Shown piece by piece: positions 26,434 to 32,099 of a DNA stretch of 61,380 nucleotides. Location: assembly GCA_000969725.1 (NCBI GenBank), contig JXSR01S009913.1; one strand, 5' to 3'. The notes beneath the pieces are model-generated. The model was not told the DNA's origin and did not search any database. It saw nothing but the letters and a program-made list of their open reading frames with translations. The position numbers were made by a program, and so were the translations under genes. The stretch comes from Ophiothrix spiculata (lineage: Eukaryota > Echinodermata > Ophiuroidea > Amphilepidida > Ophiotrichidae). How positions within the stretch are numbered: position 1 is the stretch's first letter; each line of letters starts with the position of its first letter.

Positions 26434-29400
26434 TCACTTTATTCACAATAGGGAATGGTCAAAAGGCCAAGAAGGCCCGAAGGGACCATCCCCTGAAAAA
26501 CAATGTTTCAAACACACAAAACTCAACTTAAAAGGGATACAAAATACATAAGGGGACAACATAACAAGAAACATGCCAAAGTCAACAAAAATCAAATATA
26601 ACTGGCAATAAGGTTGGATTTATAAGTATTTCTAAAGTTCTTGACTGATTTGCATCTTTTTATATTTATGTCCAAAGTGTTCCATAAAATTGGCCCTGTT
26701 GTACGAATTGCACGATCTGAGAACTTTTTCTTTGTTTTGTTGATGCTATAGTCTGAAGCATTTCTAGTTTGATACCTATGAACTTGGTTATTTTTAATGA
26801 AATACTCAGAAAATATATCTGGGAGGCGCTTTGTTTGATGTTTGTACATAAAAATACCCAGTTCCAGCTTAAATGTATCATATATATTTAAGACATTATG
26901 TTTTTTCAACAATGGTCCTGTATGGGCTCTGTAATGCTCACATGAAATTGTTCTGATAGCCCATTTTTGTAATTTGATGACTTTATCCAAATAGGTTTTA
27001 CATGTATTGCCCCATATGAGAATACCGTAATTTATATACGGCAATATCAAAGTACAATACAAAGAATGCAAAATATACTCTGGTACATAATGTTTTAGTT
27101 TTGTAAGCATACCAACATTTCTTGAAATAGTCTTGGATATTGCGTCAATGTGTTTTTTCCAAGTCAAATTTTCGTCAATTATAACTCCCAGAAATTTAGT
27201 ATGAGCTACTCTTTGTAAAGAAACGTCGTTCAAAATAACATTGATTTGTTTTTTAACTTCGTTTATTGAATCATTTTGGATATCAGAAGTACCTTCTATA
27301 GGTTCAAAACTTGAATCAGTGTACTTTTTAGTAAGATGTGTAGTTCCTAAAATCATGTAATTTGTTTTACTGGCGTTTATAGATAGTTTATTTGCTCTAA
27401 ACCAGTTATTTATCTCATTTAGTTCATCACTGATTTTATTTATTTTTGAAGCAATATCTGGATCAGAATACAACAGAGTAGTATCATCCGCAAATAATAT
27501 TATGTCAAATAGTGAGGTGCTAGCTACTATATCATTTACATTATATTTCCCTCAATTCTAATCAGTGTCTATGGATGTAACATCCCAAGCCAGGTTTTAT
27601 AAAACATTAAATTCAAGTGTTTCTTTTTTGTCTTTCTTTGCAGTGAAATGCCTAGATAACTGTGCTTCATTCATGGCTGATCAGATTCACAAGGTCCTGA
27701 TTGGTGAAGCAGATGAATCCACCCTGATAAGAATCATGATAACACGGTCTGAGGTAGGTCCAGGAAAAGATGATTAATGAAATGAGTTACTGTTCTTAAC
27801 AAATCGTAGAAATTATGATTCTATATTGATCTGCACAGATTAAATTATATGTATTCCTAAAATGACTTACGCATCATGCCTTATGTATTAGTTTTCAAAC
27901 TTGGTGTCAGAATTTTTCAGACGATGTAAATAGATATCCAGAGTGCAGGGCTTCTTGTTTACCCTACAATTTGATGGATTTTGTTGGTGGAATTATGGCA
28001 GAGATTTTAATACATTCTAGAATATATGCCAGGGTATTTGTCATGGTCATTTCCCATTGCTATTAGAGAAATTCAAATTTGAAGCAAAGATCCAATGTTG
28101 CAATTATGAGCTTAATAACAGTATTGTAACAATTGTAAAATGCACAACATCTTGCTTGCCACAGCTGCAAATAACCAAACAACAATGGCAAACATCTTCA
28201 ATTTAAAAAAATTAAAAAAAATTGTATGTGAAACTTTTTTTTTTTGTGTGTGTGATTAATTTCTTTTAGTATATATGAAGATCTCTATTGACAAGAAAAT
28301 GTCAAAATGTATATCAAGGTCTTAAAAGCTAAGTCTGAGCTTTTTAAATATTTGTTTTTAAATTGTCTTAACAGATTGATATGTTGCAAATTAGAAGACA
28401 GTACAAGAAGAAATATAACGAGACATTGACAGATGCACTGGAGAACAAATGTAGGTCACCCATCAAGAAAGCCCTGATACAGATGGTCCTTGTACATGGG
28501 GTGTCACAGGAAGAAAAGGATGCTTGGAAGGTACAGTGAATTTATACTTATGAATTTATATTTGTAGATAAGGCCAATCAAAAAAATATAATTGTTTCAT
28601 GTCCTCGCACGCATACGTTTTGGCTGCCACATCAAAAAAGGTGTTTTACAAATTTTCTTTTTCCCCCTGAAATTTCATTGAATCTGAGTCATTTCACAAT
28701 CTACACTTCTTGATTGATATTGAAATGTTCTGTTATACAGTCTACACATGCATATCTGTTCCAAATTTGGCAGGGCATCCCATATTTCAACTCTTAAATA
28801 TCCGTTAAAAATGGGATGTCCCGTATTTACAGGGTAAGTAAAAAAATAAACTCTGCCCTCATCCTCCTTTTTTCAAAAAATTCGGACAAGAAACTATTAT
28901 ATTTTTTTACTTTTTACGAATCCTGTTTAGATATAATAGAGCAATGGTGGTAATTTGGTACTGCATCGAAATGGTTGCATAACTCTCTCGTTTCTGGTTC
29001 AAGCACGTCTCCTGACAGGCATCAGTTTTCTGCATGAATCAGTGGTGGTATAAAATAGGATAGATTTGGGTCAAATTTATTGGTTGAGTATGTGAGTTGT
29101 AAAAGTGTTGCATGAGACGACTTAGTTGAGCCTTATGTTTAAAACACAAAGCAAAACCAATAATATGAATGACCAGTGATGATAACAATGATCTGTTATT
29201 TGGAGACTTGGAGATGCAGGTTTTTTCTCTGCTCATGTAAATTGGTTTATCATGAGAAAAGATTTTCTTGTTGATTAAACCATTTTATGAAATAACAGGA
29301 ACTCTAAATTCACCATTAAAAGAATGTCAATATCATAAATCATTTTTCAGCTGAAGTGATATTCAACTAACAAATGTAAAATATATATTATGTAATATTG

Positions 29401-31647
29401 TAAAATATATGCTAACATAAGCATTACTATAATACTTTTATAGAAGGAAGCTGAAAGCAAGCAAGTGACACTACCGAAAGTGGTGACCACTGAGAAGACA
29501 AAATCACTGAGGGGCCCACAGCCAGACAAAAGTGCCACCTTACCCGATGATAACCCATTGGTTAGGAGCACAAGGAGTAAACTGCTCAAGTCACCTGTTA
29601 AGAGGGTTGTTACACCCAGAGGACTTCATAAAACGGTATGTGTTTTCTTCATTTGACCAATGATATATTTGTAACGTCACAACAAAAGGAATCGTCTGTT
29701 TGCACCAGTATGTTTCTGTTTCAATCTTATTTAGGACCACAATTATGAAAGTTTTAAATCAGAAATCAACATTTTTGTGAATTCAACATTGATATCAAAC
29801 TCTTTAGGCTAAATCAACTTTTTTGTGAATTTAACATTGATATCAAACTCTTTAGGCTGTTCCACAGAAAATGGAACTACATATCTGTAAAGCAAAACAC
29901 AAAATTTGAAAATTTTTACTTTGAAATCATTTGGAGCAGAAAATATATGTGCAATGTCACAACCATTACATGAACTTTATCCAGGATTTTGGCAATTACA
30001 TTTATTTTTTAAACACCTACATGTCTTGACCCCACCAGTGAGCACTATTATCAACAATAAACTTGTGGATCTTTTTCGCTTTAAATCATACCCATATAAC
30101 AGTTTCAAGCTGATTATCTGAGTAATTTTTGAACGAAAAAAACAGGCCCAAAAATTATAAAAAAATTTAAAATCATTTTTAATTAAAATTTAACTGTAAC
30201 AAATCACAAGCAGTTTTAGACAAAACGACAAGCAAATCCTATTTTTACTTTGACATAACCAACCAAAAGTTTCAGTTTTGCCATATTTTTAAAGCTCAAA
30301 ATGTTAAGTTAGCAAATAGTTGTTTGAAAATCTTGAATCATCAAAGAAAAATTTGATATTAGTGCCTCAGTAAATATTTTTCCTATTAAGTGCCAGTACA
30401 TAAATAGTTTATATTTTGAAATATTTTGCTATTTTCTTTCATTAGTTCTTGCAATTTGGACATGACATTTGAAGAAACAGTAATTCAGTTATTTTGTAAC
30501 TCTGCATTGGTTTTGCTTTCTTTTACAGTCATCATCAAGATCAACCAGTAGTGGGAGATCAAACACAAAGAAACCATCGCCAAAGACTACTAAAACCTCA
30601 ACTCCAAAATCAACCAGTGTTTTCTTGAAGCAACCAACCAAACCTACACAAACAGTGAAACAGACAACGCATTCAAAACCACCAACTAAACCTGTAAAAC
30701 CACCAACTCAACCAAAACAAAAGTCCACAGTAAAACAAGACAAGGTGAAGAACACTGATAATGTTAGGACAAAGACAATTCAATCTGAAGTGAAAGATGT
30801 TGAAAGAACTACAGAAAATGTGAAAAATGAATCTGAGTCAAATGATAAAGATATAAATTCTAAAAATGAAGCGCCTGTAGACTCCTCGCAAGATCAGTCA
30901 AAGATTATATCTAATGGGGAGTCTGAACAAGATAGTGTGAAGCCTCCAGTGTCTTCTGATGATCAGGCAACTTCTGTTGAGAAAGATAGTAGTGAAGCGG
31001 ACAAAAAGGTTAAGATCGAAAGACCAAGTGATGAAAATGATAAAGGGAAAGATGGTGATGGAGAGGAAACAAAGGAAGAGAATGTGAAAGATGAACCAGA
31101 ACAAAATGGTGACCCAAAACAAGAATCAGTGGAATCTACGGACAAGGAAAATGATTCGAAAGTAGATAGCAGAGAGAGTCAAACACTAGAACAAAATACC
31201 TCGCTAGTAGAAAAGAATGACAATGAATCGAAAGAACAAAATAACGATGAATCAAAAGAAAAGAATGATGACAAATCAACAGAACAAAATAGCAATGAGT
31301 CGTTAGGAAAAAATAACAGTGAATTGACAAAGCAAAATGACAATGGAATAACAGAACAAAATACTGATGAGTCAGATGAAGTTACAGAACAAAGTAACAA
31401 TGGTTCCTCAGAACAAATTGAATCTTCTGATCAAAAAGAATCTTCAGAACAAACTGAATCTTCAGAACATAAAGAATCTTCGGAACAAATTGCATCTTCA
31501 GAACCAGCTGATCGGTCATCGCAAGACCAAATCAGTAACGAATCTGAAGAACAAAAGGAAGAAGATTCAACACCAGCAGCTGTAAATGAGAAGGTTGCGC
31601 CCTCGGGTGGCGATGACGACAAACAAACCACCAAGGTAGAAGAATGA
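1620..31647 (+). CDS. Annexin-like gene with degenerate Ca2+ sites and a long charged C-terminal tail (14 exons seen, 5' end missing)
   Basis: Exons joined in one frame: 1620-1763, 3386-3445, 5048-5155, 7241-7319, 17962-18056, 19237-19350, 20960-21016, 22100-22213, 24774-24941, 25512-25587, 27644-27753, 28375-28530, 29444-29635, 30529-31647. Every junction is AG/GT and the frame stays open for 863 codons. Annexins are cytosolic proteins that bind acidic phospholipid through four ~70-residue repeats. Here the repeats cover about residues 117-425, with clear family blocks such as VLARRMYAQRQ, FIEILCTRN and TLIRIMITRSEIDML. The type II loops read GMLKAE, GHDSLAE, WAVNGE and GEADES instead of GxGT/WGTDE, so canonical Ca2+ binding looks lost. 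The N-terminal ~115 residues and the last ~430 are charged, low-complexity and not annexin. The first visible exon follows a good acceptor, so the start codon is probably upstream. A mammalian orthologue cannot be named; membership of the annexin superfamily is secure. Confidence 0.93.
2648..3003. mobile_element. MITE-like element, AGGCCTAAAAAA family, copy 1
   Basis: Terminal inverted repeats of ~27 bp: AGGCCTAAAAAAATTGTTG at the left, CAACAACTTTTTTTAGGCCT at the right, each running into CTTGCCC/GGGCAAG. Non-coding, inside the intron between exons 1 and 2. The related copy at 3489-4127 shares the ends and the sub-terminal GACCGACC-like stretch. Confidence 0.8.
3386..3445 (+). CDS. Annexin-like gene, exon 2 (acidic 20-residue insert)
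   Basis: A 60-nt symmetric (phase 0) exon between TTTATAG and GTAAGA. It encodes DGDQEDGDVAATEEDKLPAM, a strongly acidic linker. Being symmetric and domain-free, it could be skipped without breaking the frame. Confidence 0.7.
3489..4127. mobile_element. MITE-like element, AGGCCTAAAAAA family, copy 2, with internal tandem repeat
   Basis: The left end AGGCCTAAAAAACTGTTTTG and right end TTGTTTTTAGGCCT are inverted copies of each other and of the element at 2648-3003. The interior is different. It is filled with degenerate ~35-45 bp units built on AAAGGGGGTCATTCGGTGAGG (from about 3650 to 4100). Lies in the intron between exons 2 and 3. Confidence 0.7.
3650..4105. repeat. Degenerate minisatellite, unit based on GGGTCATTCGGTGAGG
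   Basis: At least six recognisable units (for example GGGGTCTTTCGGTGAGG, GGGGTCATTCGGTGAGG, GGGGTCTTTTGGTGAGG, GGGTCATTCAGTGAG) separated by A-rich spacers. It forms the core of the surrounding inverted-repeat element. A related unit occurs near 18290. Confidence 0.7.
4885..5030 (-). mobile_element. MITE fragment, GGTACC family, abutting exon 3
   Basis: The reverse complement matches the left part of the element at 32714-33149: terminal ATGTGACC...ATATC, then AAAGGTACC, the stretch around AAGC(T)TTAAAATGACACC and TTGG(T)TATTGGATGTT. Its outer end lies ~18 nt before the acceptor AG of exon 3. Only one end is present. Confidence 0.7.
5048..5155 (+). CDS. Annexin-like gene, exon 3 (basic Lys/Pro-rich segment)
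   Basis: A 108-nt phase-0 exon between TTTTTCAG and GTGAGA. The peptide starts EDTKKKPPPSKRPLKKQ and ends ERRKEEEKKK, a basic run resembling a nuclear-localisation or acidic-lipid-binding stretch. Its acceptor lies just downstream of a MITE end (see 4885-5030). Confidence 0.8.
5156..6565. other. Intron sequence with a poly-G tract
   Basis: Unremarkable AT-rich intron. The only notable item is a 12-nt run of G near 5503-5514. No exon or element boundary recognised. Confidence 0.5.
6566..7015. mobile_element. Long-inverted-repeat MITE (~190-bp arms)
   Basis: Arms pair for most of their length. Left TACCACGTGAATCAAAAA, right TTTTTGATTCACGTGGTA. The inner arm ends around AAATATGACCAATTT and AAATTGGTCATATC. 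TA at each tip suggests a TA target, as in Tc1/mariner-type elements. Non-coding, in the intron before exon 4. Confidence 0.8.
7241..7319 (+). CDS. Annexin-like gene, exon 4 (start of annexin repeat 1)
   Basis: A 79-nt exon with acceptor TCTTGCAG and donor GTAAGT, ending in phase 1. It encodes KEAISKPAPYDEREDANKLF and then KAIKGM. The end matches the helix A start of annexin repeat 1 (family pattern A..L.KAMKG). A 10.6 kb intron follows. Confidence 0.88.
7500..7775 (+). mobile_element. MITE fragment, GGAGC..TGGTCC family, uninterrupted copy
   Basis: Aligns along its length with the outer element at 15539-17226. Shared stretches include AAGATCACCACTAA, TTTTATGAGCAATTTTGTAT, CGCCTATACTTCACTAT and GGTTACCATAATTATA. 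Unlike that copy it has no insertion at the TTTG site. The right end stops where a SINE begins. Confidence 0.7.
7776..7852 (-). mobile_element. tRNA-derived SINE head fragment
   Basis: On the minus strand, GGGCGGGCTAGCGCAGCGG gives a good pol III A box and GGTTCATATC a B box at tRNA spacing. Only the tRNA-like head is recognisable. It lacks the base pairing of a working tRNA gene. Confidence 0.6.
7853..9012. other. Intron sequence with a TTTTCCTG simple repeat
   Basis: Part of the 10.6 kb intron 4. Around 8862-8936 the motif TTTTCCTGT recurs at least four times. Nothing else recognised. Confidence 0.5.
9013..9452 (+). mobile_element. MITE, GGTACC family, full-length copy
   Basis: The left end TGCCCCATCATATCTAAAGG and right end CCTTTACATATGACAGGGCA are imperfect inverted repeats, each carrying GGTACC. 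The interior (TTGGTTATTGGATATTCGG, GATGTTGGAACCTGATTAAT, ATGATAGAATACACTTCAA) aligns with the copy at 32714-33149. About 440 bp, non-coding. Confidence 0.85.
10189..10504 (+). mobile_element. MITE, TTAAAGG..CTAG family, short copy
   Basis: Begins TTAAAGGGACTGTCCTAGAT and ends GGCTAGACCCTTTAA. The interior AGGATTTAGAAAA..TATAGTCACACCACC matches in reverse the copy at 35551-36062. Non-coding, within intron 4. Confidence 0.75.
10505..11445. other. Intron with degraded GC-rich repeat remnant
   Basis: Between 10690 and 11400 base composition changes and stretches such as ACGGGCCCGGGG and ACGGGCCCCAAAGACCC appear, with a poly-G run near 11157-11169. It looks like an old dispersed repeat, but no ends or coding capacity were found. 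Confidence 0.4.
11450..12145 (+). repeat. Three diverged tandem units of ~235 bp
   Basis: Landmarks recur in the same order. One is (CTGTCAATGGCA...AAAGGGATACC) at ~11459, ~11837 and ~12094. Another is (TTCTGAAA...CAGCAAATGATTTG) at ~11570, ~11725 and ~11965. CTAAGAATATTAAG occurs at ~11655 and ~11895. The units are clearly diverged. No coding capacity; within intron 4. Confidence 0.65.
12146..14689. other. Intron sequence, nothing recognised
   Basis: AT-rich. A GGGTGGCCCATCTCAGC stretch near 12551 looks like an element tip, but no partner was found. Open frames on both strands around 12780-13150 overlap one another and show no domain. Confidence 0.4.
14690..14872 (-). mobile_element. MITE fragment, GGAGC..TGGTCC family, reverse copy
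   Basis: The reverse complement starts TTAAAGGAGCAAAGTCC and runs through TTCAAAATTTGGTTTTCAA, CATGTAAAAGATCACAACTA and TCAACCATTTTG. It matches the left half of the outer element at 15539-17226. The last part towards 14690 is only weakly similar. Confidence 0.65.
15539..17226 (+). mobile_element. MITE (outer), GGAGC..TGGTCC family, split by a nested element
   Basis: Termini TTAAAGGAGCTTGGTCCGAT and ATCGGACCAGGCTCCTTTAA are inverted repeats. Without the nested insert it would be ~335 bp and would align with the copy at 7500-7775. Non-coding, within intron 4. Confidence 0.85.
15649..16998 (+). mobile_element. Nested 1.35-kb inverted-repeat element with ACTTTG target duplication
   Basis: Ends CATACCTGCCAAC and GTTGGCAGGTATG. 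ACTTTG occurs immediately before (15643-15648) and after (16999-17004). The interior has repeated AAATCGGGAC palindromes near the right end, a GC-richer section (15690-16200), a poly-T/A tract at 16447-16464 and a partial internal duplication around 16740-16880. No transposase frame found, so non-autonomous. CATACCTGCCAAC-type ends recur in invertebrate genomes from my memory; superfamily not assigned. Confidence 0.85.
17227..17961. other. End of intron 4
   Basis: AT-rich, with a poly-C tract at 17764-17773 and a long pyrimidine tract leading to the exon 5 acceptor. Confidence 0.5.
17962..18056 (+). CDS. Annexin-like gene, exon 5 (annexin repeat 1, 95 nt)
   Basis: A 95-nt exon, the same length as the equivalent exon of vertebrate annexin genes. 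It encodes LKAEPVLIQVLARRMYAQRQ and then QTIAKFNTQFEL. The LxxRxxAQRQ block is a signature of repeat 1. The loop preceding it is GMLKAE where the family has GLGTDE, so the calcium-coordinating Gly-Thr pair is absent. Confidence 0.95.
18057..19236. other. Intron 5: palindrome and GTTTGTGACAT repeats
   Basis: Contains the 25-nt perfect palindrome at 18342-18366. GTTTGTGAC recurs at about 18511, 18679, 18887 and 18909. Element ends were not located. Confidence 0.5.
18342..18366. repeat. Perfect 12-bp-arm palindrome
   Basis: CAAAAAGCGGGG, a single T, then CCCCGCTTTTTG. It sits just after a GGGGGTCATTGACTGA unit like the minisatellite at 3650-4105, so it may mark an element tip. Confidence 0.8.
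19237..19350 (+). CDS. Annexin-like gene, exon 6 (end of repeat 1, 114 nt)
   Basis: A 114-nt exon, again the vertebrate annexin length. It encodes DLEEDFKSQLDDEFDVLVSS and then LLARREEVDAMALNHALK. The DL..D.KS.L...F..L pattern and the VDAMAL segment (family YDAYEL) fix it as the second half of repeat 1. The acidic cap residue Asp is retained although the GxGT loop is not. Confidence 0.95.
19390..20091. mobile_element. Inverted-repeat element (~700 bp) in intron 6
   Basis: Left TTTAAGGGGAGATGCCA and right TGGTATCTCCCCTCTAAA are inverted repeats. The interior holds a GGGGGGGTGGGGGGTACTCAAG stretch and repeated AAAAAGGGACCCAT..ATACC segments at about 19540, 19680 and 19727. No credible coding capacity. 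Confidence 0.65.
20092..20959. other. Rest of intron 6, nothing recognised
   Basis: AT-rich sequence without element ends or open frames of interest. Confidence 0.5.
20960..21016 (+). CDS. Annexin-like gene, exon 7 (start of repeat 2)
   Basis: A 57-nt exon, acceptor TTTAACAG, donor GTAAGT. It encodes GHDSLAETFIEILCTRNNT. The family sequence here is GAGTDEKVLIEILASRT. The helix core is kept and the calcium loop is replaced. Exons 7 and 8 together give 171 nt, the sum of the 91- and 80-nt vertebrate exons, so only the intron position differs. Confidence 0.93.
21017..22099. repeat. Intron 7 with shuffled direct and inverted repeats
   Basis: AATGGCAGCTATT recurs at about 21524, 21672 and 21923. 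GTCAGTGG(C/T)TCTT recurs at about 21454 and 21824. A hairpin at ~21681-21754 pairs GCAGACTTCACTTTTGCATT with AATGCAAAAAAGTCGTATCTGC. A poly-C tract lies at 21319-21331. It looks like one repeat family rearranged on itself. Confidence 0.55.
22100..22213 (+). CDS. Annexin-like gene, exon 8 (rest of repeat 2)
   Basis: A 114-nt exon between TCATACAG and GTAAGG. It encodes ALGIIKAAYHRLYGVELEED and then VKSEVKGQLKHMFLALAK. IKAAYHRLYG matches the repeat 2 pattern IKQAYEEEYG. GDTSGYY at the cap is replaced by EVKGQLK. Confidence 0.95.
22214..22966. other. Start of intron 8, nothing recognised
   Basis: AT-rich. Open frames on both strands overlap and show no domain. Confidence 0.45.
22971..23671. mobile_element. 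700-bp inverted-repeat element with TTAA target duplication (piggyBac-like MITE)
   Basis: TTAA at 22967-22970 and 23672-23675 flanks ends GGCTGGGGTAGACCTTCAA and TTGAAGGTCTATCCCAACC. The arms pair for several hundred bp, e.g. AAAGTATACATTTTTAGAAG with CTTCTAAAAATGTATACTTT. Exact TTAA duplication is the hallmark of piggyBac-type transposition. No transposase, hence non-autonomous. In intron 8. Confidence 0.85.
23676..24773. other. End of intron 8, nothing recognised
   Basis: AT-rich sequence without recognisable element ends. Confidence 0.5.
24774..24941 (+). CDS. Annexin-like gene, exon 9 (inter-repeat linker and start of repeat 3)
   Basis: A 168-nt exon between TTTTACAG and GTAAGT. The peptide begins GNRNEATANMDVAEMDAREL, matching the annexin linker NRDE..VD...V..DA..L. 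The family WGTDE loop of repeat 3 reads WAVNGE, so Gly-Thr is lost while the Trp is kept. It ends DHIRAVFQQYAT, the standard L..VF..Y helix. Confidence 0.95.
24942..25511. other. Intron 9 with TTAA microsatellite and GC-rich repeat remnant
   Basis: A run of TTAA units lies at about 25012-25031. From 25150 to 25430 a GC-richer stretch repeats GAAGCCCTCT twice (25179 and 25331) and ends with poly-C at 25417-25427. It looks like a piece of a dispersed repeat. Confidence 0.45.
25512..25587 (+). CDS. Annexin-like gene, exon 10 (repeat 3)
   Basis: A 76-nt exon, acceptor TTGTTGCAG, donor GTAAAT, ending in phase 1. It encodes MSDWTILAELKKVLTGDYRD and then AMIAL. It fits the repeat 3 segment I..SI..E.SG....LLA, including the GDYRDAM stretch. 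Confidence 0.93.
25588..26378. other. Start of intron 10
   Basis: Nothing firmly recognised. A short open frame (26076-26333) lies here but shows no domain. Confidence 0.45.
26379..27557 (-). mobile_element. 5'-truncated LINE (CR1/Rex-like clade) 3' fragment
   Basis: Minus-strand frame (up to the stop near 26590) encodes the end of a reverse transcriptase. It has the catalytic LFADDTT block near 27479-27503, NKLSINASKTNYMILG, FLGVIIDENLTWKKHI, LYCTLILPYINYGILIWGN and a C-terminal RDRAIRTTGPILWN-like block (here SDRAIRTTGPILWNTL). This order is standard for non-LTR retrotransposons. The element's 3' end is AATAAAGTGATTTGATGATG followed by a (GAT)n tail, seen here as (CAT)n at 26380-26430. CR1-like LINEs typically end in short microsatellites. 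The insertion lies antisense in intron 10. The open frame spans at least 293 codons, suggesting moderate age. Confidence 0.9.
26380..26430. repeat. (CAT)17 microsatellite
   Basis: Uninterrupted trinucleotide run, best read as the 3' tail of the adjoining minus-strand LINE. Confidence 0.95.
27644..27753 (+). CDS. Annexin-like gene, exon 11 (end of repeat 3, start of repeat 4)
   Basis: A 110-nt exon between TTTGCAG and GTAGGT. It encodes VKCLDNCASFMADQIHKVLI and then GEADESTLIRIMITRSE. VKC...  A.. A..L matches the end of repeat 3, and TLIRIMITRSE is nearly the family block TLIRVMVSRSE. GEADES is one residue shorter than GAGTDED, removing the last type II loop. Confidence 0.95.
27754..28374. 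other. Intron 11, nothing recognised
   Basis: AT-rich sequence, only a short poly-T/GT stretch near 28228-28250. Confidence 0.5.
28375..28530 (+). CDS. Annexin-like gene, exon 12 (rest of repeat 4)
   Basis: A 156-nt exon between TTAACAG and GTACAG. It encodes IDMLQIRRQYKKKYNETLTD and onward to KKALIQMVLVHGVSQEEK. ID...IR..Y...Y...L is diagnostic of annexin repeat 4. The GDTSGDY cap motif reads NKCRSPI, so the acidic cap ligand is also gone. Most annexins stop a few residues after this block; this one continues for about 440 residues. Confidence 0.95.
28531..29443. other. Intron 12, nothing firm
   Basis: A segment near 28770-28830 contains the inverted pair GGGCATCCCATATTT and AAAATGGGATGTCCCGTATTT, perhaps a small element remnant. 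Otherwise plain. Confidence 0.45.
29444..29635 (+). CDS. Annexin-like gene, exon 13 (Lys/Ser/Pro linker of the tail)
   Basis: A 192-nt phase-0 exon between TTTATAG and GTATGT. It contains KVVTTEKTKSLRGPQPDKS, SKLLKSPVKRVVTPRGLHKT and related basic stretches. Two minimal SP/TP sites in basic context (KSPVK, VTPRG) look like possible proline-directed kinase targets. No fold is recognised. Confidence 0.85.
29766..29861 (+). repeat. Tandem duplication, 48-bp unit, two copies
   Basis: TCAAC(A/T)TTTTTGTGAATT followed by AACATTGATATCAAACTC and TTTAGGCT occurs twice with period 48 and only a few differences. In intron 13, outside the exons. Confidence 0.85.
29862..30528. other. End of intron 13, nothing recognised
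   Basis: AT-rich sequence with a normal acceptor (CTTTTACAG) before the terminal exon. Confidence 0.5.
30529..31647 (+). CDS. Annexin-like gene, terminal exon (low-complexity tail) and stop
   Basis: A single 1119-nt coding exon (372 residues plus TGA). The first ~85 residues are Ser/Thr/Lys/Pro-rich (KKPSPKTTKTSTPKS, KPTKPTQTVKQ), like linker-histone or microtubule-binding tails. The rest is Glu/Asp/Lys/Asn/Gln/Ser-rich. It includes a run of ~9-residue units of the type EQNNDESK, then 5-6-residue units around SSEQ. No Cys and few aromatics. The whole exon is predicted to be disordered. The repeat structure implies length change by replication slippage. Confidence 0.9.
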   Translation, partial: SSSRSTSSGRSNTKKPSPKTTKTSTPKSTSVFLKQPTKPTQTVKQTTHSKPPTKPVKPPTQPKQKSTVKQDKVKNTDNVRTKTIQSEVKDVERTTENVKNESESNDKDINSKNEAPVDSSQDQSKIISNGESEQDSVKPPVSSDDQATSVEKDSSEADKKVKIERPSDENDKGKDGDGEETKEENVKDEPEQNGDPKQESVESTDKENDSKVDSRESQTLEQNTSLVEKNDNESKEQNNDESKEKNDDKSTEQNSNESLGKNNSELTKQNDNGITEQNTDESDEVTEQSNNGSSEQIESSDQKESSEQTESSEHKESSEQIASSEPADRSSQDQISNESEEQKEEDSTPAAVNEKVAPSGGDDDKQTTKVEE

Positions 31648-31701
31648 ATGAAGTGTGTGTATGATCCATTTGCCTTCCGCAAAGCAGTAGTATTGTATTA
31701 A

Positions 31702-31838
31702 TTATTTGGTGGAGTGGAGGTATGATATGGATAATTATTAAAAGTGAAGTGTCACATCCAGGTGAAATACAGCTGTGCCTGGATATGACACTGATTGGGC
31801 TATAATTTCCCATATCATACCAGTGCTGAACCAAATAA
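31702..31838 (+). promoter_or_regulatory. 3' UTR hairpin with AATAAA polyadenylation signal at its base
   Basis: Starting 55 nt after the annexin-like stop codon, two arms pair over most of ~50 nt each. They are TTATTTGGT with ACCAAATAA, GGTATGATATGG with CCATATCATACC, and AGTGTCACATCCAGG with CCTGGATATGACACT. The AATAAA at 31834-31839 overlaps the outermost stem. It could be a small palindromic element that supplied the poly(A) signal, or a structured 3' UTR end. Transcript-end data are not available here. Confidence 0.7.
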
Positions 31839-32099
31839 AGAATTTCTCATACCACTAAGTCAATCTAAATCATCAAGTACAACTTAAGTTTCATATTCAA
31901 CCAGTAACTGTAGTAAATATGTAGACACACGGATGTAGAAGTTTTAACACTTGTTTTCTTGAGAAAGATAAAATGTTGTCAGTATTAAAAGTTAGTCCCA
32001 CTGAAATGAAAACACCTTGTTTCAAGTGACAGCCTCACAACCACACCGCCTTTTAAACCTGAGTGAGTTTTAACACACAGGTTAATTTTGAAGTCCAGA

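Noticed and set aside
30898-31834. Several minus-strand frames of up to 100 codons opposite the terminal exon
   Set aside because: Shadows of the low-complexity Glu/Gln/Ser-coding exon; composition is what antisense of GAA/CAA/TCA codons gives.
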